Under the pieces are notes generated by a model. It was given only the letters and a program-made list of their open reading frames with translations. It ran no database searches and was not told the origin of the DNA. Below, in pieces: positions 1-7,438 of a stretch of 37,440 nucleotides of DNA (the first letter of the stretch is position 1; every line of letters starts with the position of its first letter). The position numbers and the translations under genes were made by a program. The stretch is from Verrucomicrobiota bacterium (GTDB lineage: Bacteria > Verrucomicrobiota > Verrucomicrobiia > Opitutales > Opitutaceae): assembly GCA_030601755.1 (NCBI GenBank), contig JAUWBF010000030.1, forward strand, positions 1-37,440, given 5' to 3'.

Positions 1-393
1 GTCATGCCCGTCGTGGTCGTGATCATCGTGTTCATGGCCGTGCCTGCCGTGCGCGTGGCCGCGACCGCCGTGCTCGTGCGGATGCGCGCCCTCCGGCCAA
101 TCAACCTCGTTCCAGTGCCACAACTTCGGCGCGGTCTCGCAGGTCTGCTCGGCGAACTCCGTCACCGTGCCGTCCTTGCGCAGCGTGTAGCCCGGAGGCG
201 GGTTGGCGGCCTTGCCCAGATCCTCCTCGATCGCCTCCAGCGTCTCGGCCAGGCGCTTTTCCAACTTGGTCAGATCGACCGTGCCGAGCGTGGCAATGGC
301 CACCTTGCGCGCGGACGGATCGAGCCGGACGGCCTCGATGTCCGGCTCGCGCTTCAGGAACTCGGCGAGCGTGTGGGTCCAGGAAGGGTGCAT
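1..393 (-). CDS. Heavy-metal P-type ATPase, N-terminal part (runs off left edge)
   Basis: Only the first 131 codons are in the window. Residues 1-60 look like a ferredoxin-like heavy-metal-associated (HMA) domain (beta strand VRLDPSARKVAIATLG followed by a helix EKRLAETLEAIEEDL) but without the usual CxxC metal site. A CETAPKLWHW segment follows, then a histidine-rich tract at about 101-131 with eleven His in 28 residues. An HMA-like domain plus a His-rich tail is the usual N-terminus of zinc/cadmium/cobalt P1B-type ATPases, which pump metal out across the inner membrane; the membrane and ATPase domains would lie beyond the edge. The ATG at 393 is the first ATG after an in-frame stop about 20 codons upstream; a TTG four codons earlier is possible. 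It is divergent from the helicase gene at 530. A cation diffusion facilitator with a His-rich N-terminus is the main alternative. Confidence 0.6.
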   Translation of the reverse strand, partial: MHPSWTHTLAEFLKREPDIEAVRLDPSARKVAIATLGTVDLTKLEKRLAETLEAIEEDLGKAANPPPGYTLRKDGTVTEFAEQTCETAPKLWHWNEVDWPEGAHPHEHGGRGHAHGRHGHEHDDHDHDGHD

Positions 394-529
394 GCGTGCG
401 GCCAACGTGATTCGCGCGCCGCGCTTTGGCGAGGCGAAGAATCATTCGGCCGCGCACCATAAGCCCGCCTCCCGCGGTCTTGAAGGTTGTCAACCGCCCC
501 CGCACCGCGACACCGTCTCCGCTTCCCGC

Positions 530-2602
530 ATGATCGGCCTCAACGACGACACCGAAAACCTGGCTCCGCCGCCTGCACCCGCGCACGCGCCGCGGCTGGT
601 CGCGAGCCTGTTTTCGACCGGCGGCATCCTGCACAAAGGTCTCAATCTCGAGCACCGCCCGCAACAGGAGCACATGGCCCGCGCCGTGGCCGACGCCTTC
701 GTCTCCGACCGTCCCCTGCTCTTCGAGGCGGGCACCGGCGTGGGCAAGTCCCTCGCCTACCTGCTGCCCGGCATCATCCACGCCGTCGACCAGAGCCGCC
801 AGCTCGTCGTCTCCACGCACACCATCGCCCTGCAGGAGCAGCTCGACACCAAGGACCTGCCGCTCTGCCGACGCGTGTTCTCGACCGACGAGCGCACGAA
901 AAAATACGCCGACTTCAAATCCGCCGTGCTCCTCGGCAAGGGCAACTACCTCTGCACCACGCGCCTCGCCGCCGCGCTCAAGGACAAGCAGGAACTCATC
1001 CCCACCGACGAACACGCCGAACTCCAGCGCATCGCCGACTGGGCCGCCACCACCGCCTCCGGCCTGCGCCACGAGCTCAATCCCCTGCCCCCGCCCGAGG
1101 TCTGGGAACTCGTCAGCGCCGACTCCTCCGGCTGCTCGCGCAAGCACTGCTCGCACGACCACTGCTTCTACCAGCGCGCCAAGGCCCGCATCCGCCAGGC
1201 CCACGTCATCATCGTCAACCACTCCCTGCTCTTCGCCCTGCTCAACGCCGCCGGCGACACCGGCGGCAACACCCGCGGCGTGCTCTTCCCCGACGACTTT
1301 CTCGTGCTCGACGAGGCCCACACCGTGCCCTCCGTCGCCACCGACCACTGCGGCCTGCGCATCAGCAGCTACGGCGTCGAGCGCCTGCTCAAATACCTCT
1401 TCAACCCCCGCGCCAAACGCGGCCTGCTCCGCCGCCTCGGCGACGCGACCGACCAGCAGCTCGTGCTCGACTGTCTCGAGGCCGCCCACCAGTTCTTCGC
1501 CTTCATCGAGGAGCGCCTGCTCGTCAAACAACCCATCGTGCGCGTCCGAGAGGAAGGCTTCGCCGAGCCCTGGCTCGACGCCCCGCTGCAAGCCCTGCAC
1601 AAGGCCGTGCGCGGACGCGCCGACCGCATGGACGAAGGCCGTGACCGCGACGAGCTCATGGACCAGGCGGGCAAACTAAAAACCCTGCTCGGCGGCCTGC
1701 GCCAGTTCCTCCACGTCGCCGACGCCGACTCGCAGGTTTACTGGGTCGAGCGCTCCGGCAAGCGCCGCACCATCGTCACCCTGCGCACCGCGCCCATCGA
1801 CATCGCGCCCTTCATCCGCGACACCATCCTCGGCGGCGACACCGGCGTCGTGCTCACCAGCGCCACCCTCGCCATGGGCGGCCGTATCGAGCCGTTCCAG
1901 CAACGCATCGGCGCCGAGCACGTCGAGACCGCCGTCGAGTATTCACCGTTCGACTACGCGCGTAACATGCGCGTCAACGTCGCCGTCGACATCCCCCTGC
2001 CCGACCGCGAGAACGCCGCCCTCGCCCTCGAGGCGCTCACCGACTACATCGACTTCTGCACCCGCCGCACCACCGGCGGCAGCCTCGTGCTCTTCACCAG
2101 CTACTTCGACATGAAGCGCGTCGCCGAGGAACTCGAGCCGATCTACGAACGCGCCAACCGCCCCTTCTTCATGCAGGGCCGCGACCACTCCCGCACCGAG
2201 CTCGCCCGCCTGCTGCGCGAAGCCGGCAACGGCGTGCTCTTCGGCACCGACAGTTTCTGGACCGGCATCGACATCCCGGGCGACTCGCTCTCGCAAGTCA
2301 TCGTCACCCGCCTGCCCTTCGAGGTCCCCACCCACCCCGTGCTCGAGGCCCGCACCGACTGGATTCGCCAGCGCGGCGGCAACCCCTTCAACGAACTCAC
2401 CCTGCCCGACGCCCTGATCAAGTTTCGCCAGGGCATCGGGCGGCTCATCCGCAGCGCCACCGACCGCGGCGTCATCACGTTGCTCGACTCGCGCATCGTG
2501 CAAAAACCCTACGGCCGCCTCTTCCTCGAGTGCCTGCCCCAGCGCAACATCGTGCGCATGAACCGCCTCAACCGCATCGAGAAATTCCAGCCCTACCGCT
2601 GA
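530..2602 (+). CDS. dinG: ATP-dependent DNA helicase, DinG/XPD family
   Basis: This 690-residue superfamily 2 helicase should unwind DNA 5' to 3' using ATP and act on repair intermediates such as R-loops and forks, as known for DinG/YoaA. Walker A is EAGTGVGKS at about 66-74 and the DEAH box is at 261-264. LTSATLAMGG lies in the middle and motif VI QGIGRLIRS near the C-terminus. Four cysteines, C142 and C202, C207, C212, are placed as in the iron-sulfur domain of DinG/XPD helicases. I chose the ATG at 530 (MIGLNDD) because upstream in-frame sequence is low-quality coding and lies antisense to the metal ATPase gene. Length fits the family. There is no visible operon partner upstream; the phosphatase gene follows after 117 bases. 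Confidence 0.93.
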   Translation: MIGLNDDTENLAPPPAPAHAPRLVASLFSTGGILHKGLNLEHRPQQEHMARAVADAFVSDRPLLFEAGTGVGKSLAYLLPGIIHAVDQSRQLVVSTHTIALQEQLDTKDLPLCRRVFSTDERTKKYADFKSAVLLGKGNYLCTTRLAAALKDKQELIPTDEHAELQRIADWAATTASGLRHELNPLPPPEVWELVSADSSGCSRKHCSHDHCFYQRAKARIRQAHVIIVNHSLLFALLNAAGDTGGNTRGVLFPDDFLVLDEAHTVPSVATDHCGLRISSYGVERLLKYLFNPRAKRGLLRRLGDATDQQLVLDCLEAAHQFFAFIEERLLVKQPIVRVREEGFAEPWLDAPLQALHKAVRGRADRMDEGRDRDELMDQAGKLKTLLGGLRQFLHVADADSQVYWVERSGKRRTIVTLRTAPIDIAPFIRDTILGGDTGVVLTSATLAMGGRIEPFQQRIGAEHVETAVEYSPFDYARNMRVNVAVDIPLPDRENAALALEALTDYIDFCTRRTTGGSLVLFTSYFDMKRVAEELEPIYERANRPFFMQGRDHSRTELARLLREAGNGVLFGTDSFWTGIDIPGDSLSQVIVTRLPFEVPTHPVLEARTDWIRQRGGNPFNELTLPDALIKFRQGIGRLIRSATDRGVITLLDSRIVQKPYGRLFLECLPQRNIVRMNRLNRIEKFQPYR

Positions 2603-2719
2603 GCCGCCCGCCCCCCCTTTGCCCGGACGGCTTGCCCCGCGAAAAAGCGCTAATAAGTTACATTTCGTGCAAAAAGACCTAGCCGACCGTCGTCGCGCCG
2701 GTTTCTCTGCACGCTCCAC

Positions 2720-3433
2720 ATGATGCAGCTGGAAACATCCGCCCTCACCGACGTCGGCAAAGTCCGGTCCAACAACGAAGACCGCTACCTGTTGGACGAC
2801 GCGTTGCGCCTCTACGGCGTGGCCGACGGCATCGGCGGCCTCCCCGGCGGCGAGCAGGCCGCCCAGCGCGCCGTCGACACCGTGCGCGCCCACCTCCTCA
2901 AGCAGGGCACGCCCGACCTTTCCCAAGCCGTCACCCTCGCCAACGAGGCCGTCGGCCAGCTCGGCGAAAAACTCAGCCCCGGCCTCGGCATCGGCACCAC
3001 GCTCAGCGTTGGCCGCTTCGCCAACGGCGTCATCGAGATCGCCAACGTTGGCGACTCCCGCTGCTACCGCCTCCGCCAAGGCGAGCTCACCTGTCTCACC
3101 GAGGACGACTCCGTCGAAAACGACGTCAAGCGCCGCCGCGCCAAGGGCGAGCTGGTGTTTCTCCGCGAAAGCCAGCGCCACGCCCTCACCCAGTGCGTCG
3201 GCCAACCCATGCCGCTCACCCCGCCGGTCGCTCGCCACCCTGTCGAACCCGAGGACATGTATCTCTTCGCCACCGACGGCATCACCGGCATGATCCCCGA
3301 CCACGAGCTCGCCCAGTATCTCGACTCCGGCCACTCCGTGGAGACCATCCTCGAGTCGATCATCAGCGAAGGCCTCGCCCGCGGCGGCAACGACAACCTC
3401 ACCGGCGTGCTCGTGCGCGTGCTCTCCGCCTGA
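2720..3433 (+). CDS. PP2C-family Ser/Thr protein phosphatase (Stp/PrpC type)
   Basis: A 237-residue single-domain, metal-dependent protein phosphatase, presumably cytoplasmic and reversing serine/threonine phosphorylation by Hanks-type kinases. All landmark motifs are present: VRSNNEDR near residue 16, GVADGIGG near 33-40, NVGDSRCYRL in the middle, ATDGITGMI, and GGNDNLTGVLV near the end. These supply the aspartates that hold the two metal ions. It has no membrane segment, so it resembles the small soluble bacterial Stp/PrpC enzymes. The start is the first of two adjacent ATGs. A TPR gene follows after only 6 bases and is probably co-transcribed. No Hanks-type kinase is in the window, so its partner must be elsewhere. 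Confidence 0.92.
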   Translation: MMQLETSALTDVGKVRSNNEDRYLLDDALRLYGVADGIGGLPGGEQAAQRAVDTVRAHLLKQGTPDLSQAVTLANEAVGQLGEKLSPGLGIGTTLSVGRFANGVIEIANVGDSRCYRLRQGELTCLTEDDSVENDVKRRRAKGELVFLRESQRHALTQCVGQPMPLTPPVARHPVEPEDMYLFATDGITGMIPDHELAQYLDSGHSVETILESIISEGLARGGNDNLTGVLVRVLSA

Positions 3434-3439
3434 CCCCCC

Positions 3440-3745
3440 ATGGACCGCGTCGCGCAGTTCACCGCGCTGGTCGAGCGCCAGCCCGACAACCACCTCTTCC
3501 GCTTCAGCCTCGCGCAGGCCCTGCTCGCCGCCGGCCGCGAGACCGAGGCCGAGCCCCACCTGCGCACCTGCGCCGAGTCCAAGGCCGACTGGATGCTCCC
3601 CCGCATCCTCCTCGGCAAACACCTCCTCAAAACCGGCCGCCCCGACGAGGCAAAGCCCGTCCTGGAAAACGCCCTGCAACTCGCCATCGAGCAGGACCAC
3701 GAAGACCCCGCCGCCGAGCTGCGCGCGATCCTCGCGGGACTCTGA
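3440..3745 (+). CDS. Small tetratricopeptide-repeat protein
   Basis: A 101-residue soluble protein built from about two and a half TPR-like helical hairpins. The pattern of small residues (FSLAQALLAAGRETEAEPHL, then GKHLLKTGRPDEAKPVLENAL) matches the TPR consensus of alternating A/G/L positions ending in P. TPRs mediate protein-protein contacts. It begins 6 bases after the PP2C stop, so the two genes are probably translated from one mRNA, and it could be an adaptor for the phosphatase or simply an independent scaffold. No enzyme motif is present. The gene ends in a convergent intergenic region holding repeats. Confidence 0.8.
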   Translation: MDRVAQFTALVERQPDNHLFRFSLAQALLAAGRETEAEPHLRTCAESKADWMLPRILLGKHLLKTGRPDEAKPVLENALQLAIEQDHEDPAAELRAILAGL

Positions 3746-3761
3746 CGGACCCGAAGCGTTT

Positions 3762-3799
3762 TAACGCAAAGGCGCGAAGACGCCAAGGTCGCGAAGAAA
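3762..3799. repeat. Dispersed ACGCAAAGGCGCGAAGACGC-type repeat
   Basis: A short direct-repeat-like stretch (AACGCAAAGGCGCGAAGACG, then CCAAGGTCGCGAAG) in which a CGCnAAG unit recurs about every ten bases. Sequences of this kind recur between genes in many environmental genomes. Only one arm is visible here; I do not see the inverted partner found in the other elements. With the hairpin pair at 3857-3948 it fills the 316-base gap between the convergent genes ending at 3745 and 4062, where I see no gene. Confidence 0.45.
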
Positions 3800-3856
3800 C
3801 CCGTCCGTCGGCGTCGCCAAGCCATGCGTCATTGCCCGCTGGATACACCTCCGAAC

Positions 3857-3948
3857 GTAGGGCCGGACCTTGGTCCGGCCGCGCTGCGCGAACGTTCGCC
3901 TCCAACGTAACCCTCCCTCAAAGCGGCCTCACCAAGGTGAGGCCCTAC
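3857..3948. repeat. REPIN-like inverted hairpin pair with GTAG foot (GGCCGGACC/GGCCTCACC type)
   Basis: Begins GTAG and ends CTAC. The left hairpin is GGCCGGACCTTGGTCCGGCC (3861-3880), a perfect 9-bp stem with a 2-base loop. The right hairpin is GGCCTCACCAAGGTGAGGCC (3925-3944), also a perfect 9-bp stem. The two halves are roughly inverted relative to each other, separated by about 44 bases. It sits between two convergent genes and may also act as a transcription terminator or mRNA end. Confidence 0.7.
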
Positions 3949-4061
3949 GTGAGTAAAAGACCGGCGTGCCGTTGCATTGAAAGATTTACTCCGGCCAACC
4001 GCCCACCTCACCCGGCCGTGCCGCCGCCTTCGCCGCCGCCGCACTTGGCAAGCATCGCGTC

Positions 4062-4499
4062 TCAGCGTTTTTGCAACTCCTCGGGCGAGACCTTCTCGAT
4101 CTCGTGCTGAAGCATCCACTGGTGCCCGAACGGATCGGTCACGCTGCCGCTGCGAAAGCCGTAGAATTGATCGGCCACGGGCATGACCGCCGTGGCGCCG
4201 GCGGCGACCGCGCGACCAAACGCCGCGTCGGCGTTGTCGACCATCAGGCAAAAGGTGATCGGGCTTCCCCCAAGCGTGGCCGGGGACTGGTTGCCCCATT
4301 GCGGATTTTCATCGGCGAGCATGACCAGGTTGCCGGCGATCAGGAGCTCGGCGTGGCCGACCTTGCCGCTCGCCTTGTCGGCCAGGCGAAATCGCTCGGT
4401 CGCTCCAAACGCGGCCTTGTAGAAATCGATCGCGCGCGCCGCGTCACGAACGGTGAGATAGGGGCTGAAGACAGGATAATCGGTGATAGGAGTGCTCAT
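4062..4499 (-). CDS. VOC-superfamily protein, PhnB/glyoxalase-like
   Basis: A 145-residue single-module vicinal-oxygen-chelate protein. The N-terminal strand VFSPYLTVRDAARAIDFYKA and the following FGATERFRL are typical of the PhnB-like subgroup, as is the end VTDPFGHQWMLQHEIEKVSP, with the DPFGH.W motif. VOC proteins fold from paired beta-alpha-beta-beta-beta units and usually dimerise; activities range from glyoxalase and dioxygenase to antibiotic binding, and the sequence does not tell which. The gene is divergent from the AhpD-like/ECF41 pair. VOC proteins of this type often accompany ECF-type regulators, but no shared promoter element is visible on its own side. Confidence 0.85.
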   Translation of the reverse strand: MSTPITDYPVFSPYLTVRDAARAIDFYKAAFGATERFRLADKASGKVGHAELLIAGNLVMLADENPQWGNQSPATLGGSPITFCLMVDNADAAFGRAVAAGATAVMPVADQFYGFRSGSVTDPFGHQWMLQHEIEKVSPEELQKR

Positions 4500-4591
4500 G
4501 GGGAATGCGTTGGTTAAGGTTGTTTCACAGACTCAACGAAGCAGCGGGCGCTTTCCGGACAATCGTTCTCAAAAATGTTCTTTCAACCCGC

Positions 4592-4618
4592 GGTCACACT
4601 TCCCCCGCTCACCTCGTC
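4592..4618 (+). promoter_or_regulatory. Predicted ECF41-type promoter
   Basis: GGTCACA (4592-4598), a 16-base spacer, then CGTC (4615-4618). The consensus I recall for ECF41 sigma factors is TGTCACA-n16-CGTC; this differs at one base and has the same spacing. It lies just upstream of the AhpD-like gene that precedes the ECF41 sigma gene, the position where autoregulated ECF41 promoters are known. Transcription would start at about 4625, leaving a leader of only a few bases before the ATG at 4629. Confidence 0.7.
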
Positions 4619-4628
4619 TTCAGGTTGT

Positions 4629-5201
4629 ATGAACACCCAAGCCACCGACTCCGACCAAACCATCGCCCCTGCCGATCTCGCCACCCCCGATCCCCTTGCC
4701 GCCTCGCGCCAGGCCCTGAACGATTTTGGCCGACACTACGACTACGACGTCGGCTACCTGCTTGAGTTGGCCGACGCCTCCCCCGAGGCCTTCAGCGCCT
4801 TCGAGGCCGCCATGCCCATGGCCCGCGTGCAACACGCCGCATCCACCGAGGACCTGCACATCGCCAAGATCGCCGGCATGCGCGCCCAGGACTGCGGCCC
4901 GTGCACCGAACTCGCGCTCAAGATCGCCCGCGAGGCCGGCGTCGCCGAGTCCGTCATCCAAGGTGTCCTGCGCGGCGGCAAGGGCCTCACGCCCGAACAA
5001 CGCGACCTCCACGACTACGCCCGCGCCGTCGCGCTCAACGAGGAGATGGACCCCGCACTCCTGCCCCGCCTCGAAGCACACCTCGGCCGGGCCGCGCTGG
5101 CCGAGATCGCCGTCAACCTCGTCGGCATGCGACTCTACCCGACCTTGAAACGCGCGCTCGGCCATGCGAAGAGCTGCGCGCTTTTCCCCGCCCTGCAATG
5201 A
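4629..5201 (+). CDS. AhpD-like / carboxymuconolactone decarboxylase-family protein (ECF41 target)
   Basis: A 190-residue all-helical protein of the AhpD/CMD family. It carries the redox pair CGPC (C89, C92) in the context AQDCGPCTELALKIA, so it is more likely a peroxidase or disulfide reductase than a decarboxylase. The histidine usually found a few residues after the second cysteine is not seen. CMD-family proteins are one of the three classes (carboxymuconolactone decarboxylase, oxidoreductase, epimerase) classically linked to ECF41 sigma factors. I preferred the ATG at 4629 over 4575 because the predicted promoter lies between them. The stop overlaps the sigma start by four bases (ATGA), so the two are translationally coupled. 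Confidence 0.88.
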   Translation: MNTQATDSDQTIAPADLATPDPLAASRQALNDFGRHYDYDVGYLLELADASPEAFSAFEAAMPMARVQHAASTEDLHIAKIAGMRAQDCGPCTELALKIAREAGVAESVIQGVLRGGKGLTPEQRDLHDYARAVALNEEMDPALLPRLEAHLGRAALAEIAVNLVGMRLYPTLKRALGHAKSCALFPALQ

Positions 5202-6082
5202 CGCCGTCCACGCCCGATCCCCGCGCCGCCGAGTTCGAGTCCCATCGCGACGTGCTCATGGGCGTCGCCTACCGCATGCTCGGCTCCGTGAGCGACGCCG
5301 AGGACATCGTGCAGGACGCGTGGGCGCGTTGGCGCGACGCCGGCCAGCTCGACTCGCCGCGCGGCTGGCTCGTGCGCGTGGTCAGCCGCCTCTGCCTCGA
5401 CCGGCTCAAATCCGCCCGCGTGCGCCGCGAACAGTATTTCGGCACCTGGTTGCCCGAGCCACTCGTCGAGGCCCACGCGGCGCCCGCATCCGACGTCGAA
5501 CTCGACGACAGCGTATCCATCGCCCTGCTGCTCGTGCTGGAGAAACTCTCGCCGGTGGAGCGCGCGGGTTTTCTCCTGCACGACGTGTTCGGGCACGATT
5601 TTTCCGAGATCGCCGGCATCCTCGAAAAGTCCGAGCCCGCCTGCCGCAAGCTCGTCTCCCGCGCCCGCGAACGCGTGCGGGCCGAGCGTCCGCGCTTCAA
5701 CGCCAGTCGCGCCGAGCACGAGACGTTGTTGCAACGCTTCCTCGCGGCCTGTCGCCAAGGCGAGATCGCGCCGCTGCTCGACCTGCTCGGCGAAGACGCC
5801 GCGCTCTACTCCGACGGCGGCGGCAAGGCCAGCGCCGTGCCCAAGGTGCTCACCGACCGCGCGGTCATCGCCAAGTTCTTCATCGGCATCCTGCGCAACC
5901 ACGAAGCCGCCGGCCGCGAGATCCGCCCCACCCGCTTCAATGGCGCCCCCGGCGTCGTGTTCATCGAGGACGGCGTGGTCGTCAGCGCCATCACCCTCGA
6001 CGTCCGCGACGGCCGCATCGCCGCGATCTACGGCCACCGCAACCCGGATAAGCTGCAGGCATTCACGCGACGAGAAGCATAA
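5198..6082 (+). CDS. ECF41-group RNA polymerase sigma factor with fused SnoaL-like domain (SigJ-like)
   Basis: A 294-residue sigma-70 family factor. Region 2 occupies about 15-80 (YRMLGSVSDAEDIVQDAWAR) and region 4 about 105-165 (LSPVERAGFLLHDVFGHDF, then a helix-turn-helix). A SnoaL/NTF2-like extension fills the C-terminal third. The three signatures of the ECF41 group are all present: WLPEPL in the linker (about 84-89), DGGGK (about 206-210) and NPDKL near the C-terminus. In this group the C-terminal domain replaces an anti-sigma factor and controls activity in cis. No anti-sigma gene is seen nearby, in agreement. It overlaps the upstream AhpD-like gene by four bases and probably drives its own operon. 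Confidence 0.95.
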   Translation: MTPSTPDPRAAEFESHRDVLMGVAYRMLGSVSDAEDIVQDAWARWRDAGQLDSPRGWLVRVVSRLCLDRLKSARVRREQYFGTWLPEPLVEAHAAPASDVELDDSVSIALLLVLEKLSPVERAGFLLHDVFGHDFSEIAGILEKSEPACRKLVSRARERVRAERPRFNASRAEHETLLQRFLAACRQGEIAPLLDLLGEDAALYSDGGGKASAVPKVLTDRAVIAKFFIGILRNHEAAGREIRPTRFNGAPGVVFIEDGVVVSAITLDVRDGRIAAIYGHRNPDKLQAFTRREA

Positions 6083-6135
6083 TATTTTGGTAACATTCTA
6101 CGGACAAATGCGCTAACAAAAAGCCTCTCTTTGTT

Positions 6136-7314
6136 ATGCGCCCCTACCCGCTCATCCTCGGCCTTTCCCTGCTCGCGAACCTCGGACTCGCCATCGTCCA
6201 CTTCAGACAGCCCGACCCCACCACCGCGGCCACGCCGACCTCCGTGACGGCCGAAGTTGCCGCCAACGACAAAACCCCCACCGCCACCCACCGCGAGTTC
6301 GAACAACTGCCCGCGCTGGTCAGTCGCCTGCAGACCGGTGACCTCGCAACCGAGCTCGACGAACTCCGCCGGCTCGGTCTGCCCGAAGACACCATCAAGA
6401 CCCTTGCCGAAGGCGCCATCATGCGTCGCTTCCGCGAAGGCATGACCGCTCTCAACCGCGACGGAAGCATCAACTACTGGCAGGGCGGCTACGCCCAGAC
6501 CAAGGAGCAGCGCGAGAAGCAGCAAAAGATGATGCAGCTGATGCGCGATCTGCAGGAACAGGCGCGCCTCGCCGGCATCCGCTGGGACATGATTTCCAAC
6601 TATGGCGACGAAAGCGTTCTACCTGAGGACAAGGCTCTGCTCGTCGCCCGCATCAAGCAGGATCACGACGAGATGCGCTCGCAAATTCACATGGAAGCAC
6701 AGGGCCTCATGCTTGAGCGCGATCAGGAAAAGCTGCGCTTCCTCAAAGAGGAATTTGAGAAGGACCTCGCCGCCGCCCTCACCCCACAGGAGCTGGAGGA
6801 GTGGAATCTCCGCAACTCAAACACCGCGCGCCAGCTCAAGTCCCAACTCGCCAACATGCAGCCGACCGAGGAGGAATTCCGGCAAATCTATCGCCTGCAG
6901 TCCGTCTTTGACGAAACCTGGTCCTACGAAACCCGAGGCGGCAACATCGACTGGCAAAAACGCGGCGCGGACGAGAAAGCCATGAAGGAGGAGATCGCTG
7001 CATTGCTCGGCCCCGAGCGCTACGCCGACTACACGAAGTCGACCGATCGCGAGTTCGGCACCCTCTCCAATCTTGAATACCGCCTCGAGTTGCCCGCCGG
7101 CACCGCCGACCGCCTCTACGCGATGCACGCCGACTCGGACGCCGCCGCCAAGGCCATCCGCGAAAACAAGCAGCTCTCCAAGGACGAGCAGAAGGCCGCG
7201 CTCAAGACGCTTGCCGACAAGGTCACCGCCGACATGACCGCCGCGCTCGGCGAGGAGGGCTTCAACGCCTACCGCAACCAAGGCGGCCACTGGATCGAGC
7301 AACTGCGGCGGTGA
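6136..7314 (+). CDS. Membrane-anchored or exported protein of unknown function
   Basis: A 392-residue protein I cannot assign. Residues 1-25 (MRPYPLILGLSLLANLGLAI) form an uncleaved anchor or signal sequence, followed by a Pro/Thr/Ala-rich linker to about 55. The rest is highly charged and helical, with likely coiled coil at about 120-240 (QTKEQREKQQKMMQLM; EKLRFLKEEFEKDLAAAL). Phrases such as LTPQELEEWNLRNS and ALLGPERYADYTKS recall repeated helical units found in anchored Verrucomicrobia proteins, where the segment 'LGPERYADY' tends to recur. An inverted repeat AACAAA/TTTGTT abuts the ATG. It lies alone, convergent with ilvA across a REPIN-like element. Confidence 0.75.
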   Translation: MRPYPLILGLSLLANLGLAIVHFRQPDPTTAATPTSVTAEVAANDKTPTATHREFEQLPALVSRLQTGDLATELDELRRLGLPEDTIKTLAEGAIMRRFREGMTALNRDGSINYWQGGYAQTKEQREKQQKMMQLMRDLQEQARLAGIRWDMISNYGDESVLPEDKALLVARIKQDHDEMRSQIHMEAQGLMLERDQEKLRFLKEEFEKDLAAALTPQELEEWNLRNSNTARQLKSQLANMQPTEEEFRQIYRLQSVFDETWSYETRGGNIDWQKRGADEKAMKEEIAALLGPERYADYTKSTDREFGTLSNLEYRLELPAGTADRLYAMHADSDAAAKAIRENKQLSKDEQKAALKTLADKVTADMTAALGEEGFNAYRNQGGHWIEQLRR

Positions 7315-7334
7315 CGCGGCAGCAGGCAGCGCAT

Positions 7335-7431
7335 GTAGGGGCTTCGCTCGCGAAGCCCGTTGAACGTGACCGGTCGGCGACGTCGGTTTACGCAAGGCAC
7401 GCCCAACGGGCCTCGCAAGCGAGGCCCCTAC
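7335..7431. repeat. REPIN-like inverted hairpin pair with GTAG foot (GGGCTTCG/GGGCCTCG type)
   Basis: The left arm (7335-7362) and right arm (7404-7431) are 28 bases each and nearly perfect reverse complements. Each contains its own hairpin: GGGCTTCGCTCGCGAAGCCC on the left and GGGCCTCGCAAGCGAGGCCC on the right, both with perfect 8-bp stems and 4-base loops. The element starts GTAGGGGC and ends GCCCCTAC. It lies between the convergent gene ends at 7314 and 7439 and may terminate both transcripts. Confidence 0.8.
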
Positions 7432-7438
7432 GCGGGAC

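Noticed and set aside
1943-3700. A 585-codon minus-strand frame
   Set aside because: Antisense to dinG, the PP2C and TPR genes, with Gly/Val/Glu/Asp-biased composition and no recognisable motif.
2640-6120. Shared GCGCTAA(T/C)AA in the leaders of the PP2C gene (about 2647) and the gene at 6136 (about 6111) as a promoter element
   Set aside because: Only two examples, and no consistent -35 partner at a usable distance.
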